Positions 35,053-44,337 of a stretch of 64,000 nucleotides of DNA are shown one piece after another. Within the stretch, counting starts at the first letter, position 1. The number at the start of each line of letters is the position of its first letter. The translations under genes were made by a program, and so were the position numbers. Below the pieces are notes generated by a model. The model ran no database searches. It saw only the letters and a program-made list of their open reading frames with translations, and was not told the DNA's origin. Origin of the DNA: Saprospiraceae bacterium (GTDB lineage: Bacteria > Bacteroidota > Bacteroidia > Chitinophagales > Saprospiraceae); assembly GCA_016717105.1 (NCBI GenBank), contig JADKGF010000001.1, positions 1 to 64,000 of the forward strand, in the 5' to 3' direction.

Positions 35053-35964
35053 ATGAATAATTTTAAATTTTTTAGTACATTTTGTTTCCTATTTTTGGCA
35101 GCTAGTTTTGTAGCTCAGCCTACATTTGTTGAAAAGGAAAAAGAATTGGCTTATCATGCTGATGTAATGGTAAACGCTGCAGAAGCTCGCCACAGAGTAA
35201 TGGCAATGGAAAAATTTAATATACTTTTTGGTGAAGCATTAGCATTGAGTGATTCATACAAATTTCCATTTGACAGTCTGAAGTGGATATCAAAAAAATC
35301 GCCAAAGGACAATTCATTCAGGATTTTTACGTGGGAAGTCAAGGTCTCTGATTCTGATGTCAAAAATTTTGGTATCCTACAAAAAAATGATGGGACTATT
35401 TTCGTTCTAACTGATGATATCGACAATGCTGAGAATCTGGCCGAAGAAGAATTTAGTCACGAAAACTGGATTGGAGCTTTATATTACAATCTGATGGAAG
35501 GGACAACTGTCTCAGGTCAACCATATTATTTGTTATTTGGTGTAAATCGCTGGAACAATTTCGAGAATGTAAAACTCATCGACGTACTTTTTTTCAGTAA
35601 AGAAGGAAAACCATATTTTGGATTGCCCATTTTTAAGGATAATACAAATGCTGATGAAGTTAAAATTTTTAATCGCTTGGCATTCAAATATGCAGCCGAT
35701 GCGCAAGTCTCGCTAAATTACAATCCAGGTATGGAAATGATCATGGTAGATCACCTGATCAGAAAGATGAGCCGTATTCAAGGTCAAGGAGAGACTCTTG
35801 TTCCTGACGGAACTTATGTAGGCTATAGTTACAAAAACGGTTATTGGAATAAAATAGACAAAATAGCTACTGAAATTATGGACACAGCTCCAAGACCAAA
35901 ACCAGTATTGGATGAAAGAAAAGGTATGAATCTCAATGGTGATCAAATAAAAAAATCAAAATAA
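35053..35964 (+). CDS. Secreted protein of unknown function (first of a pair)
   Basis: 303 aa from ATG 35053. Signal peptide MNNFKFFSTFCFLFLAASFVAQ. The mature protein starts with a helical stretch with KEKELAYHADVMVNAAEARH (about 27-46), then alternating beta segments including FRIFTWEVKVSDSDVKNFG and GALYYNLMEG, QPYYLLFGVNRWNNF, KPYFGLPIF, and near the end PDGTYVGYSYKNGYW. The pattern suggests a beta-rich periplasmic or outer-membrane-associated protein. Not recognised; I do not call it GldN. Its stop abuts the ATG of the next gene, so the two are translated together. Confidence 0.75.
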   Translation: MNNFKFFSTFCFLFLAASFVAQPTFVEKEKELAYHADVMVNAAEARHRVMAMEKFNILFGEALALSDSYKFPFDSLKWISKKSPKDNSFRIFTWEVKVSDSDVKNFGILQKNDGTIFVLTDDIDNAENLAEEEFSHENWIGALYYNLMEGTTVSGQPYYLLFGVNRWNNFENVKLIDVLFFSKEGKPYFGLPIFKDNTNADEVKIFNRLAFKYAADAQVSLNYNPGMEMIMVDHLIRKMSRIQGQGETLVPDGTYVGYSYKNGYWNKIDKIATEIMDTAPRPKPVLDERKGMNLNGDQIKKSK

Positions 35965-36708
35965 ATGTCAATAAAGTATATTACAATTTGCATCTTAATT
36001 TTGTCCAATGTCGGAATAAGTTTCTCACAAAAAACATTGAAAGACAATCAGAAAGAAGGATATATCATCATGGCTGATGGTAGTCGCTCAGAAGTAGCCA
36101 TCGAAGTAGAAGATGCCACACAACCATGGACATACCAAGAAGGTATCAAATATTATGACCGCGCATTGTTGACTGGTGGCCGTGTAAAGCGTGAGCTCAA
36201 AAAATCCCTGGTTGCTGGAGAGATAATAGAATATGGCTTTGGTGATCGTAGGTTTATATATGTCAATTACCATGTAAAAAATAAAGGCGATGATGTCATA
36301 AAATCTACAGTAGAGAAAATAAAAGGTGATAAAAATTCTGATTTCTTTGCTGAGATCATTACGGATGGTAAAATAAGATTGTTGAAATTTTATCAGCCAC
36401 CAGTCATCACTGATGCTGATTATGATGATGAAGCACTCCTTAAAAAGATCACTGATGAAGCAAAAGAAAATTTTGACATTCTTATTTCAAGAGAAGGAAT
36501 TGCAGCAAAATCCATCCAAGAAATAAATTATAAGACGTTCTTTGAAGATTGTCCTGCTGTAGTCAAGAAGTTCGATGACAAAAGATACAAAATACAACCA
36601 GTTTCTGGCATAAAGAAATTGCTCAAATCAGAAGGATTGACAGGTCCTAAATTGGAGCTTGCAGCAAAGACAATAGTCGATGATTACACCTTAAAATGTG
36701 GAAAATAA
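35965..36708 (+). CDS. Secreted protein of unknown function (second of a pair)
   Basis: 247 aa, ATG immediately after the previous stop. Signal peptide about 1-22 (SNVGISFSQ). The mature part has GYIIMADGSRSEVAIEVED and TYQEGIKYYDRALLTGGRVK (about 31-74), which recall small beta-sandwich domains that read out secreted or surface composition, then an acidic/lysine-rich middle and a C-terminal helical segment with two Cys (DCPAVVKKFDD and the final LKCGK), perhaps a disulfide. No family recognised. A shared role with its partner gene is likely. Confidence 0.72.
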   Translation: MSIKYITICILILSNVGISFSQKTLKDNQKEGYIIMADGSRSEVAIEVEDATQPWTYQEGIKYYDRALLTGGRVKRELKKSLVAGEIIEYGFGDRRFIYVNYHVKNKGDDVIKSTVEKIKGDKNSDFFAEIITDGKIRLLKFYQPPVITDADYDDEALLKKITDEAKENFDILISREGIAAKSIQEINYKTFFEDCPAVVKKFDDKRYKIQPVSGIKKLLKSEGLTGPKLELAAKTIVDDYTLKCGK

Positions 36709-36828
36709 GCATCTAAAGTTCTCAAATTCTTTCATTTGATTGATAGCATTTTCTAACAAGCTACCTTTTAAAATATTGGAAAATAAAACAATATTGATTT
36801 CAATGCGTTAGTCTATTGATTTTAGAGT

Positions 36829-38598
36829 ATGAATGCAAAAGGAGGAACAGATTGGCGTTTATTAAGGCGGGTATTGGCGACAGCCAAGCCTTTTAAAAGT
36901 TTATTTATACAATCCATTCTCCTTGCGATTATAATTACACCATTTTCCATTGCACAGCCATTTATTGTCCAAAAAATAGTGGACGAAAATATCATCGGTG
37001 GCCAAAAAAGTGGTTTGTTGTGGATGTCAATCGTATTTATAGTAGTATTGCTGATCAATGTAGTGATGAAATATTACTTCATATATATTACCGCAGAGCT
37101 TGGTCAGTCAGTCATCAAAGACATGCGAGTGAAAGTATTCAGACATATCACAAATTTAAGATTGCGATATTTCGACCAGACACCGATCGGCACTTCTACA
37201 ACACGAACCATCAATGATATCGAAGCTATAAATAATGTATTTGCGCAAGGAGTCATCACCATGGCTGCTGACTTTCTTACCTTATTGGCTGTAGTTGGTA
37301 TTATGTTTTATTCTAGCTGGAGATTGACACTGATTGTGTTTATTACGATGCCTTTTATGATCATCACCAGCTATATTTTCAAAGAAAAAGTGAAAGTTTC
37401 TTATCAAAAAGTAAGAACTCAAATAGCGGCAATGAATGCTTTCTTGCAAGAAAGAATCACAGGTATGAAAATCGTACAACTTTTCAATGCAGAAAGCCAA
37501 CAAAATGAAAAATTCAAACAAATAAATAGAGCTTATACCAGCGCCAATCTCGATTCTGTATTCTATTATGCCGTTTTTTTTCCAGTTGTAGAGTTGGTTT
37601 CAGCCGTTTCTCTAGCATTGATGATCTGGCTTGGAGCACGTGGGTATCTGCAGGACAAGGTGAGTTTTGGTGATCTCGTTGCATTCCCACTATATTTAAA
37701 TCTCCTTTTCAGACCGATTCGATTTTTGGCCGATAAATTCAATACCTTACAAATGGGTCTTGTGGCGTCCGAAAGGGTATTTAAAATCCTCGACAGTCAA
37801 GAAATCATTACTAATAAAGGTAGTATAAAACCAGATAAACTGGAAGGTATTGTAGAGTTTCAACATGTAGGTTTTGCATATGATGATGAAAACTTCGTAC
37901 TGGAAGACATCAGTTTTAAAATCGAAAAAGGTCATACAATAGCCTTGGTAGGCAGTACTGGCTCCGGCAAATCTACGATAATTAACATACTCAATAGGTT
38001 TTACGATATTCAGAAAGGCCAAATTCTTATAGATAACAAAGATATAAAGGACTACGAATTATCTGCATTGCGAGACAGGATAGCCATTGTGCTTCAGGAT
38101 GTATTTTTGTTTGAAGGCACCGTTTTAGATAATATTACACTTAGAGATCATAATATTTCCGAACAAAAAGTAATAGAAGCAGCCAAAACTATCGGTGCTC
38201 ATGAATTTATTGAAAAATTGCCTGGTGGATACTATTGTACAGTCTCAGAGCGTGGTAGCAACCTATCTGTTGGTCAGAGACAACTTATTTCTTTTGTACG
38301 CGCATTAGTGTTCGATCCTGATATCCTGATTCTAGATGAAGCCACATCATCCATAGATACAGAAAGCGAGGCTGTGATCCAGTATGCCATAGAAAAGCTG
38401 ATAAATCGACGCACTTCTATTATCATTGCACACCGATTGTCCACAATACAACATGCTGACCTTATTCTAGTGCTTTCTGATGGAAGAATAGTAGAAAGAG
38501 GCAATCATCAGATGCTACTTAACAATGAAAACGGACACTACAAAGAGTTGTATGACATTCAATTTTCAGACCTGACTCCAGCACAAAATATTATATGA
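36829..38598 (+). CDS. ABC exporter, fused membrane and ATPase domains (MsbA-like)
   Basis: 589 aa half-transporter that should work as a homodimer. Six membrane helices (about 20-310) with the exporter coupling motif around MRVKVFRHITNLRLRYFDQT; nucleotide-binding domain with Walker A GSTGSGKSTIINIL (near 374), Q-loop VLQDVFLFEGT, signature LSVGQRQLISF, Walker B DILILDEATSSID and the H-loop IIAHRLSTI. The MsbA/MdlB-like group moves lipids, drugs or peptides outward. The next gene, a Crp/Fnr regulator, overlaps its stop by 4 nt (ATGA), so the two are coupled. Substrate unknown. Confidence 0.93.
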   Translation: MNAKGGTDWRLLRRVLATAKPFKSLFIQSILLAIIITPFSIAQPFIVQKIVDENIIGGQKSGLLWMSIVFIVVLLINVVMKYYFIYITAELGQSVIKDMRVKVFRHITNLRLRYFDQTPIGTSTTRTINDIEAINNVFAQGVITMAADFLTLLAVVGIMFYSSWRLTLIVFITMPFMIITSYIFKEKVKVSYQKVRTQIAAMNAFLQERITGMKIVQLFNAESQQNEKFKQINRAYTSANLDSVFYYAVFFPVVELVSAVSLALMIWLGARGYLQDKVSFGDLVAFPLYLNLLFRPIRFLADKFNTLQMGLVASERVFKILDSQEIITNKGSIKPDKLEGIVEFQHVGFAYDDENFVLEDISFKIEKGHTIALVGSTGSGKSTIINILNRFYDIQKGQILIDNKDIKDYELSALRDRIAIVLQDVFLFEGTVLDNITLRDHNISEQKVIEAAKTIGAHEFIEKLPGGYYCTVSERGSNLSVGQRQLISFVRALVFDPDILILDEATSSIDTESEAVIQYAIEKLINRRTSIIIAHRLSTIQHADLILVLSDGRIVERGNHQMLLNNENGHYKELYDIQFSDLTPAQNII

Positions 38599-39263
38599 GC
38601 CTAAGCAATAACGCGATAAATACTGCTTGTTACAACATGTTAATGGATAAGTTTCAATATATTTTTGAGTCTGAGCTTATCAATGAATTGTGTAAGTCCG
38701 GTGTGGTAAAAACATATAAAGAAGGTAGCACATTGATGGATATCGGGCAAGTATTGACTCATATGCCACTGGTTATTTCTGGTTCTGTCAAGGTTTTGAA
38801 AGAAGACAAAGAAGGCAATGAATTACTTTTATATTATTTAGAATACGGTGATACCTGTGCTGTGACAATGAGTTGTTGTACAAAACCATCTAAGAGCGCC
38901 ATTAAAGCCATCACTGAATCAGATGCTGAAATTCTCTTTATTCCCATAGAAAAAATGGAAGAATGGATGGTTAAGTATAAATCTTGGCGTGGATTTGTAT
39001 TAGATAGTTACAATATCCGAATGAATGAAATGCTGGATGCTATAGACAATCTTGCATTCAACAATATGGAAGAACGTCTGTATAAATACCTGCGAGAAAA
39101 GGTGATGATAACCAAAGAATCCAAAATCCACATCACACATTTTCAGATAGCCAATGAGCTGAATTCATCCAGAGTAGTCATCTCTAGGCTCATGAAAAAA
39201 CTTGAAAATGAAGGGCTTGTGATACAACATCGCAATTATGTAGAAGTCAAAGAATTTATGTAG
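38595..39263 (+). CDS. Crp/Fnr family regulator with a conserved Cys pair
   Basis: 222 aa. Overlaps the ABC exporter stop by ATGA. cNMP-like N-terminal fold (about 20-130; GSTLMDIGQVLTHMPLVISG and GSVKVLKEDKEGNELLLYYL) and a C-terminal winged helix with HFQIANELNSSRVVISRLMK. In the sensor domain GDTCAVTMSCC places three Cys near residues 93-100, and further Cys lie at about 12 and 34. The TCAxxxxCC pattern recurs in a Bacteroidota subfamily as I remember it, hinting at redox or metal sensing; this is inference. It may control the exporter it is translated with. Confidence 0.88.
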   Translation: MSLSNNAINTACYNMLMDKFQYIFESELINELCKSGVVKTYKEGSTLMDIGQVLTHMPLVISGSVKVLKEDKEGNELLLYYLEYGDTCAVTMSCCTKPSKSAIKAITESDAEILFIPIEKMEEWMVKYKSWRGFVLDSYNIRMNEMLDAIDNLAFNNMEERLYKYLREKVMITKESKIHITHFQIANELNSSRVVISRLMKKLENEGLVIQHRNYVEVKEFM

Positions 39264-39294
39264 AAAGAAATTATTTCCTACTACATTTTTATTT

Positions 39295-40020
39295 TCAATT
39301 ACAAATACTATCCCTTTCTTTTATTTTTATTAATGCTGTTGTTATTAGGTCTGTTTTTATTCTGTTGATTTTTTGATTATTATTGACTGGACCTTTGTTT
39401 TTGTTTTTTTGCTGTTTGAATGTATTGACATTCGAATTTGGAAGATTATTGTTAGTGACAACCTGGATTGTATGATCATCATCTACCGAAAGTCTGTTGG
39501 CAGATAATACCGACAAGTCAGAAATAATGATATCATCACTTACAAAATGCTCTTTATTCCAAGTTCTATACGAAAGCTTCATGTAAGAGAGTATCGTTTC
39601 GACATATCCTTGTTTTATGGGACCATCTTCCATTTTTAGTGCTTTCTCTATCATGACCCGAATATTGTATCCATAATGCCTCCAATTAAACTCATGCTGA
39701 GGATAAGGCACTGTTTTGGGTTTGAATCGGATATCATCTTCCGTTGGGTTTTCACCGAATGGGTGATCCACATCCAGACTATAATCTGCCATCTTGAAGA
39801 CGTGTCTCCATAGCTTTTGTTTATATTCTAGTACATTTTTTGTCTGCGGATTGAGCTGATTTATCAATTCGACAATTTCTTCAATCACAGCTTGACGCTC
39901 TTCTTTTTTATCAAGTGTTTTTGCGTATTGAATTAATTTTTGAACTGATCTTCCATACTCCGAAAACAAAAGTTTATCCCTGGTTGAGTTATACTCCAGG
40001 CTTAATAACTTTTTTGTCAT
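39295..40020 (-). CDS. DUF4290 family protein
   Basis: 241 aa cytoplasmic protein. The conserved DUF4290 part (about 1-180) is mainly helical: LEYNSTRDKLLFSEYGRSVQ, EYKQKLWRHVFKMADYSLDV, YPQHEFNWRHYGYNIR and YMKLSYRTWNKEHFVSDD. The tail is low-complexity and Asn/Lys rich. The family is conserved across Bacteroidota and, as here, follows glmS; function unknown. It is the last gene of the glycogen-synthase-like - DUF4270 - glmS - DUF4290 operon, 18 nt after glmS. Confidence 0.88.
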   Translation of the reverse strand: MTKKLLSLEYNSTRDKLLFSEYGRSVQKLIQYAKTLDKKEERQAVIEEIVELINQLNPQTKNVLEYKQKLWRHVFKMADYSLDVDHPFGENPTEDDIRFKPKTVPYPQHEFNWRHYGYNIRVMIEKALKMEDGPIKQGYVETILSYMKLSYRTWNKEHFVSDDIIISDLSVLSANRLSVDDDHTIQVVTNNNLPNSNVNTFKQQKNKNKGPVNNNQKINRIKTDLITTALIKIKERDSICN

Positions 40021-40038
40021 GATATAAATAATTAATGA

Positions 40039-41877
40039 TTATTCAACGGTTACTGATTTTGCCAAATTTCTTGGCTGGTCCACATCACATCCACGCATTA
40101 CTGCGATATGATATGCCAATAATTGTAATGGAATGACTGACAATAAAGGAGTCAAAGGTTCTTCTGTTTCTGGTATTTCTATACAGTAATCAGACATTTC
40201 TTTGATTCTGACATCACCTTCGGTCACGATAGATATGACAATTGCTTTTCGGGCCTTTACTTCTTGAATATTTGAAGCTACTTTGTCATAAGCAGATTTG
40301 TTGGTCGCAATGATGATGACAGGCATATTTTCGTCTATCAATGCTATAGGTCCATGCTTCATTTCGGCAGCAGGATATCCTTCAGCATGTATGTAAGAAA
40401 TCTCCTTCAACTTTAATGCTCCTTCAAGAGCAACTGGAAAATTATATCCTCTTCCAAGATATAAAGCATTGGTTACATCCTTTACTTCACTTGCGATGTA
40501 TTTGATTTTTTCATCCTGCTGGAGTACTTTTTCTACTTTAGCGGGAATACTTTCCATTGCATAAGCCAATTGTCTAAAATAGTCCTCTGAGATCGTACCT
40601 CTACGATGTCCCAAATTCAATGCCATTAGAGTAAGTACCGTGAGCTGACTTGTGAATGCTTTTGTTGACGCAACACCGATTTCAGGGCCGGCGTGGGTAT
40701 ATGATCCGCAATGTGTGATTCTAGATATAGATGAGCCTACGACATTGACAATACCATAGATAAGCGCACCTTTTTCTTTTGCCAATTCCAATGCAGCAAG
40801 TGTGTCTGCTGTTTCGCCTGATTGCGAGATGGCTATTACTACGTCATCTGCATTGATAATCGGATTTCTATACCGCAATTCTGAAGCATATTCCACTTCT
40901 ACAGGGATTCTTGCTAACTCTTCTATCAAGTATTCTGCTACAAGTGCCGAATGCCATGAAGTACCACAGGCTGCAAATATGATCCTTTTGGCATTTACAA
41001 TCTGGTTTATAAATTGCTGCATACCGCCTACCATGACCCAACCATCGTGGGCATTTATACGACCACGCATACTTTCGCCGATCGTTGTAGGTTGCTGATA
41101 TATCTCTTTCAACATGAAGTGGTCATACCCTTCTTTTTCGAGTTCTTCCAGTTTCAGGTCGAGCTCGTGCACTTTGGGTTGCTGGACTTCATTAGAGAGA
41201 TTAATAATTTCGTAATTACCGTTTTTATGGATAGTTACGATTTCTTCATCATTGAGATATACTACCTTATTGGTGTATTTGATGATGGGAGAAGCATCCG
41301 ATGCCAAAAAATATTCATCATCACCCAAACCCAAAACCAATGGACTGGATTTGCGTGCGCCAACGATGACATCTGGATTTTCTTTGTCTATCACAACAAT
41401 AGCATAAGCTCCGATAGCCTTTTCTAAAGCCCTTCTGACGGCTTCACTCAGGCTCAAATTTTCTCTTTTCTGATATTCTTCGACAAGATGAACCAGGACT
41501 TCGGTATCTGTTTCACTTTTGAATTCATGCCCTATATCGGCTAATGCCTTTTTTAGGGTAGAATAATTTTCGATGATACCATTATGTATAAGTGCCAACC
41601 TACCATTGCCTGACAAATGTGGATGTGCATTGATATCGTCTGGCTTACCATGGGTAGCCCAGCGCGTATGGCCAATACCTATATTACCAGAAACATCTTT
41701 GTCTTTGGCAGCAGATTCTAGCTTAGATACTTTTCCTTTTCTTTTTACAGTTTTTATGTCTCCGTTCAGTACAGAAATGCCGGCACTGTCGTATCCTCTG
41801 TATTCCAGTCTTTTCAGACCTTCCAGTATGATAGGGTACGCTTGCTGAGAGCCTATATAGGCAACGATACCACACAT
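40039..41877 (-). CDS. glmS: Glutamine-fructose-6-phosphate aminotransferase (isomerizing)
   Basis: 612 aa, standard length. Makes glucosamine-6-phosphate, the entry to peptidoglycan and LPS amino sugars. Glutaminase domain with Cys2 (MCGIVAYIG), GHTRWATHG, HNGIIENY; two SIS isomerase domains with SQSGETADTLAAL, the hinge CGTSWHSALVAEYL, and the classical C-terminus DQPRNLAKSVTVE. It lies 9 nt after the DUF4270 gene and 18 nt before the DUF4290 gene. No glmS ribozyme was seen upstream, as expected outside Firmicutes and relatives. Confidence 0.97.
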   Translation of the reverse strand: MCGIVAYIGSQQAYPIILEGLKRLEYRGYDSAGISVLNGDIKTVKRKGKVSKLESAAKDKDVSGNIGIGHTRWATHGKPDDINAHPHLSGNGRLALIHNGIIENYSTLKKALADIGHEFKSETDTEVLVHLVEEYQKRENLSLSEAVRRALEKAIGAYAIVVIDKENPDVIVGARKSSPLVLGLGDDEYFLASDASPIIKYTNKVVYLNDEEIVTIHKNGNYEIINLSNEVQQPKVHELDLKLEELEKEGYDHFMLKEIYQQPTTIGESMRGRINAHDGWVMVGGMQQFINQIVNAKRIIFAACGTSWHSALVAEYLIEELARIPVEVEYASELRYRNPIINADDVVIAISQSGETADTLAALELAKEKGALIYGIVNVVGSSISRITHCGSYTHAGPEIGVASTKAFTSQLTVLTLMALNLGHRRGTISEDYFRQLAYAMESIPAKVEKVLQQDEKIKYIASEVKDVTNALYLGRGYNFPVALEGALKLKEISYIHAEGYPAAEMKHGPIALIDENMPVIIIATNKSAYDKVASNIQEVKARKAIVISIVTEGDVRIKEMSDYCIEIPETEEPLTPLLSVIPLQLLAYHIAVMRGCDVDQPRNLAKSVTVE

Positions 41878-41886
41878 ATTATTTTA

Positions 41887-43251
41887 TTATTTTTTTGTAT
41901 AAGTAATATTAAGCTTCATTGGGTAAGTACTATGGTTTGCACCAAAAAGCACAACCCGTTTTGGGTTTCCGGTTTCAGTCAATACATTTAAATAAATATC
42001 TGCATTGTAGGTTGAATCTTTTACCGCTTTTTTGATATGATTAGTAATGTTCATTGTGTATTTTGTTTTACCTCCTTCTACAAATGGAACACCACCAAAA
42101 GCAATTGCCAGCGCTGAAGCAGATGTAAAGCTATAAGCAAAATCATCAATAAATATATCCTGTCCACTCGCATTTTTTCTAGTTGCTATCAATTGTGGTG
42201 GAATGGCATAACTATCATTAAGACCAGGAAGATCTGCTACATAAAATTCAAGCTCTGCCTTATTGATTATGATAGAATCCAATTTTGCCAAATCAGAAAA
42301 TTTAACTACTGTTTTTACACCGCCGAGACCCTGAAAAAAGGTTATTGAGTCACTAACATCTGTATTAGATATATACTTTTCTACAAGGCTACCGCTTCTG
42401 TCATGATCAAATTTGTTGATTGTCGCTGTATGTAAATTGTACTCATAGGATTTTTTGACCGTATCGCTTACTGTGTAATACATAATCAACTTATTGATTC
42501 CTGATTGGGCAATAAGCGCTTCATCTGAAAGATTAAGTCCATATACAAATGATTCATTATTTGGAGACTTGGACGTAATATACACTCCTTTAAAGAAATC
42601 ATTAAATATTGTATCATTTTTTGCAGCGCTTGCATTATTAAAAAGTGCTTGTCCGAAACTATCATTTAATTTTAAACGCAGTTGTGGTGCCAATGTCACC
42701 GCTTTGCCCGTAAGGTGGTCAGTAATTCTTACTGAATCCTTTGGACTTACAAATTTATTGATATTTGCAATTTCATCCGAAAGGTACTTAAACTGTTTGT
42801 CTGAATAAAATGTATCTGTATTCGAAATAGTCTCGTCAAGTTGATACAATTTTATGGCCTGAGTAGCAAAAGATTTACCATAGGTACCCAATGTGTCGTA
42901 TTGCAATACTAAAACTAAAGAGTCAAATTTAGGATTGGTTTCGTCTTGATATGCAGGTTTTGTTGATTTCATTGCAAATTTCAAAAACAATTCTGCTGTG
43001 ATTTTGCCAAATTTACTGTCTTCAAGTGCTCCAAGAATATATGTTTTGGAGTTAAGTTTTGGATTATGAGTGGTTACCCTTTCACCAGCGATTGTCTGCG
43101 TTGTGATAAAAACTTTATCTGTATTGCTGATGGTTAGTTTTTCATCTTCCAAAAAGTCTCCGCCGACCAATATTGGATCTTGACAACCTGAGACTAAAAA
43201 TATTGCCCATATAAATAACCCTAATCGAGTAATGAAGGAATTTACTGCCAT
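41887..43251 (-). CDS. DUF4270 family lipoprotein
   Basis: 454 aa from ATG 43251, which places a lipoprotein signal (MAVNSFITRLGLFIWAIFLVSGC) at the N-terminus and leaves a 4-nt gap to the previous gene; an upstream start at 43320 would overlap that gene and spoil the signal. The mature part starts QDPILVGGDFLED, typical of DUF4270, and consists of beta-rich sequence with TKPAYQDETNPKFDSLVLVL (a DNRC-like carbohydrate-binding layout) through the C-terminal MKLNITYTKK. The family is Bacteroidota-specific and routinely lies between the glycogen-synthase-like gene and glmS. Function unknown; surface exposure is inferred. Confidence 0.88.
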   Translation of the reverse strand: MAVNSFITRLGLFIWAIFLVSGCQDPILVGGDFLEDEKLTISNTDKVFITTQTIAGERVTTHNPKLNSKTYILGALEDSKFGKITAELFLKFAMKSTKPAYQDETNPKFDSLVLVLQYDTLGTYGKSFATQAIKLYQLDETISNTDTFYSDKQFKYLSDEIANINKFVSPKDSVRITDHLTGKAVTLAPQLRLKLNDSFGQALFNNASAAKNDTIFNDFFKGVYITSKSPNNESFVYGLNLSDEALIAQSGINKLIMYYTVSDTVKKSYEYNLHTATINKFDHDRSGSLVEKYISNTDVSDSITFFQGLGGVKTVVKFSDLAKLDSIIINKAELEFYVADLPGLNDSYAIPPQLIATRKNASGQDIFIDDFAYSFTSASALAIAFGGVPFVEGGKTKYTMNITNHIKKAVKDSTYNADIYLNVLTETGNPKRVVLFGANHSTYPMKLNITYTKK

Positions 43252-43255
43252 TCTT

Positions 43256-44080
43256 TTAATTTTCTTTTTCTTCTTCCAAAAGCGTTTTATAAAATTCAAC
43301 TGTCTTATGAGCAGACTCATCTATATCTTCACCGCAAAGTGCGATTGGCTTATTGTGAGTCTCACCATATGAGTTAACGATGTCATGGGTCATTTCGCTT
43401 CCTGAATAAATCCCGTCTGCAAATAAAATTGCACCAAGGTCAAGATTTATGCCATCATTTTCCTTGAAAACAGAAAGATCTTCTACTTGCAGATCATTTA
43501 TGGCCGCTATACTCAAAAATCTTTCGTCAAAAGCATGACTAAGCTCGTTGTTGTACATTGAGTAGATGATTTTCGCATCCGAAAAAACTGGATCGTTTTT
43601 ATACGCCTTTTTCATATACAATGGGATAAGGCTGGTGATCTGGCCGTGCAGATGCACGATATCTGGGGACCAACCAAATTTCTTGACTGTCTCCATCACA
43701 CCTTTACAAAAAAACACGAGTCTTTCTTGATTATCATTAAAAGGCTCATTTTGTTCATCAGTAAAAACAGCTTTTCTTTTAAAAAACTCCTCATTGTCCA
43801 AAAAATATACTTGTAATCTTGCCCCTGGCAAAGATGCTACTTTGATAATCAATGGATAATCTTCGTCATCGACAATTATATTCATACCTGATAACCGAAC
43901 TACCTCGTGTAATCTATGCCGTCGCTCATTAATTATCCCAAACTTGGGCATCAAAACCCGAAATTCATAATTTTCATTGGTGGCATAATGTAGGATTTTT
44001 CTGGTCAAGTCTGATAAAAAGGAAATTTCTGTATACGGATTCAATTCCTGTGTTACAAAAAGAACTTTCTTTTTACTCAT
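43256..44080 (-). CDS. Short glycogen/starch-synthase-like protein (GT5 N-terminal domain only)
   Basis: 274 aa, matching only the N-terminal Rossmann domain of GT5 glycogen synthases: KKKVLFVTQELNPYTEISFL at the start, RVLMPKFGIINERRHRLHEV, then DIVHLHGQITSLIPLYMKKA. The ADP-glucose loop KTGGL of true synthases is replaced by TEISFLSDL, and the C-terminal GT-B domain is absent, so ordinary catalysis is unlikely. The same short form heads this operon in many Bacteroidota as I recall. A regulatory or structural role linked to amino-sugar supply (glmS downstream) is inference. A TATCTTTG promoter element lies at 44121-44128. Confidence 0.85.
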   Translation of the reverse strand: MSKKKVLFVTQELNPYTEISFLSDLTRKILHYATNENYEFRVLMPKFGIINERRHRLHEVVRLSGMNIIVDDEDYPLIIKVASLPGARLQVYFLDNEEFFKRKAVFTDEQNEPFNDNQERLVFFCKGVMETVKKFGWSPDIVHLHGQITSLIPLYMKKAYKNDPVFSDAKIIYSMYNNELSHAFDERFLSIAAINDLQVEDLSVFKENDGINLDLGAILFADGIYSGSEMTHDIVNSYGETHNKPIALCGEDIDESAHKTVEFYKTLLEEEKEN

Positions 44081-44120
44081 AATACTTTTAATTAATGTAC
44101 GAAGATTTTAAAAATGCGTG

Positions 44121-44128
44121 CAAAGATA
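44121..44128 (-). promoter_or_regulatory. -7 element of the glycogen-synthase-like/glmS operon
   Basis: TATCTTTG followed by C on the minus strand, an exact -7 consensus, 40 nt before ATG 44080. A clear TTG at 19-21 nt is lacking. It would drive the four-gene operon down to DUF4290. Confidence 0.45.
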
Positions 44129-44337
44129 ATACAAATTTTCTGATAATTTTATAATATTCGTTCAGGAAAAAATAAATAAATTGTAAATCAATCAAATACG
44201 AACATTTTGAATTGTGCCGTCATCTTGGATTTGGTTCTTATTTGCGTCCGATTTTAGTACAAGAATCTCTTAAAATTACATTCAGCAAAAAAATTTTATA
44301 GATTTGTGATTAATACAACATTTTAAACAATTAGATA

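Noticed and set aside
35053..35964. GldN (gliding/T9SS component) as identity of this protein
   Set aside because: Size is similar, but I could not match the GldN signature segments and there are no GldK-M genes beside it, so it is left as unknown.
41878..41887. glmS ribozyme upstream of glmS
   Set aside because: Only 9 nt separate glmS from the upstream gene; there is no room for the ribozyme.
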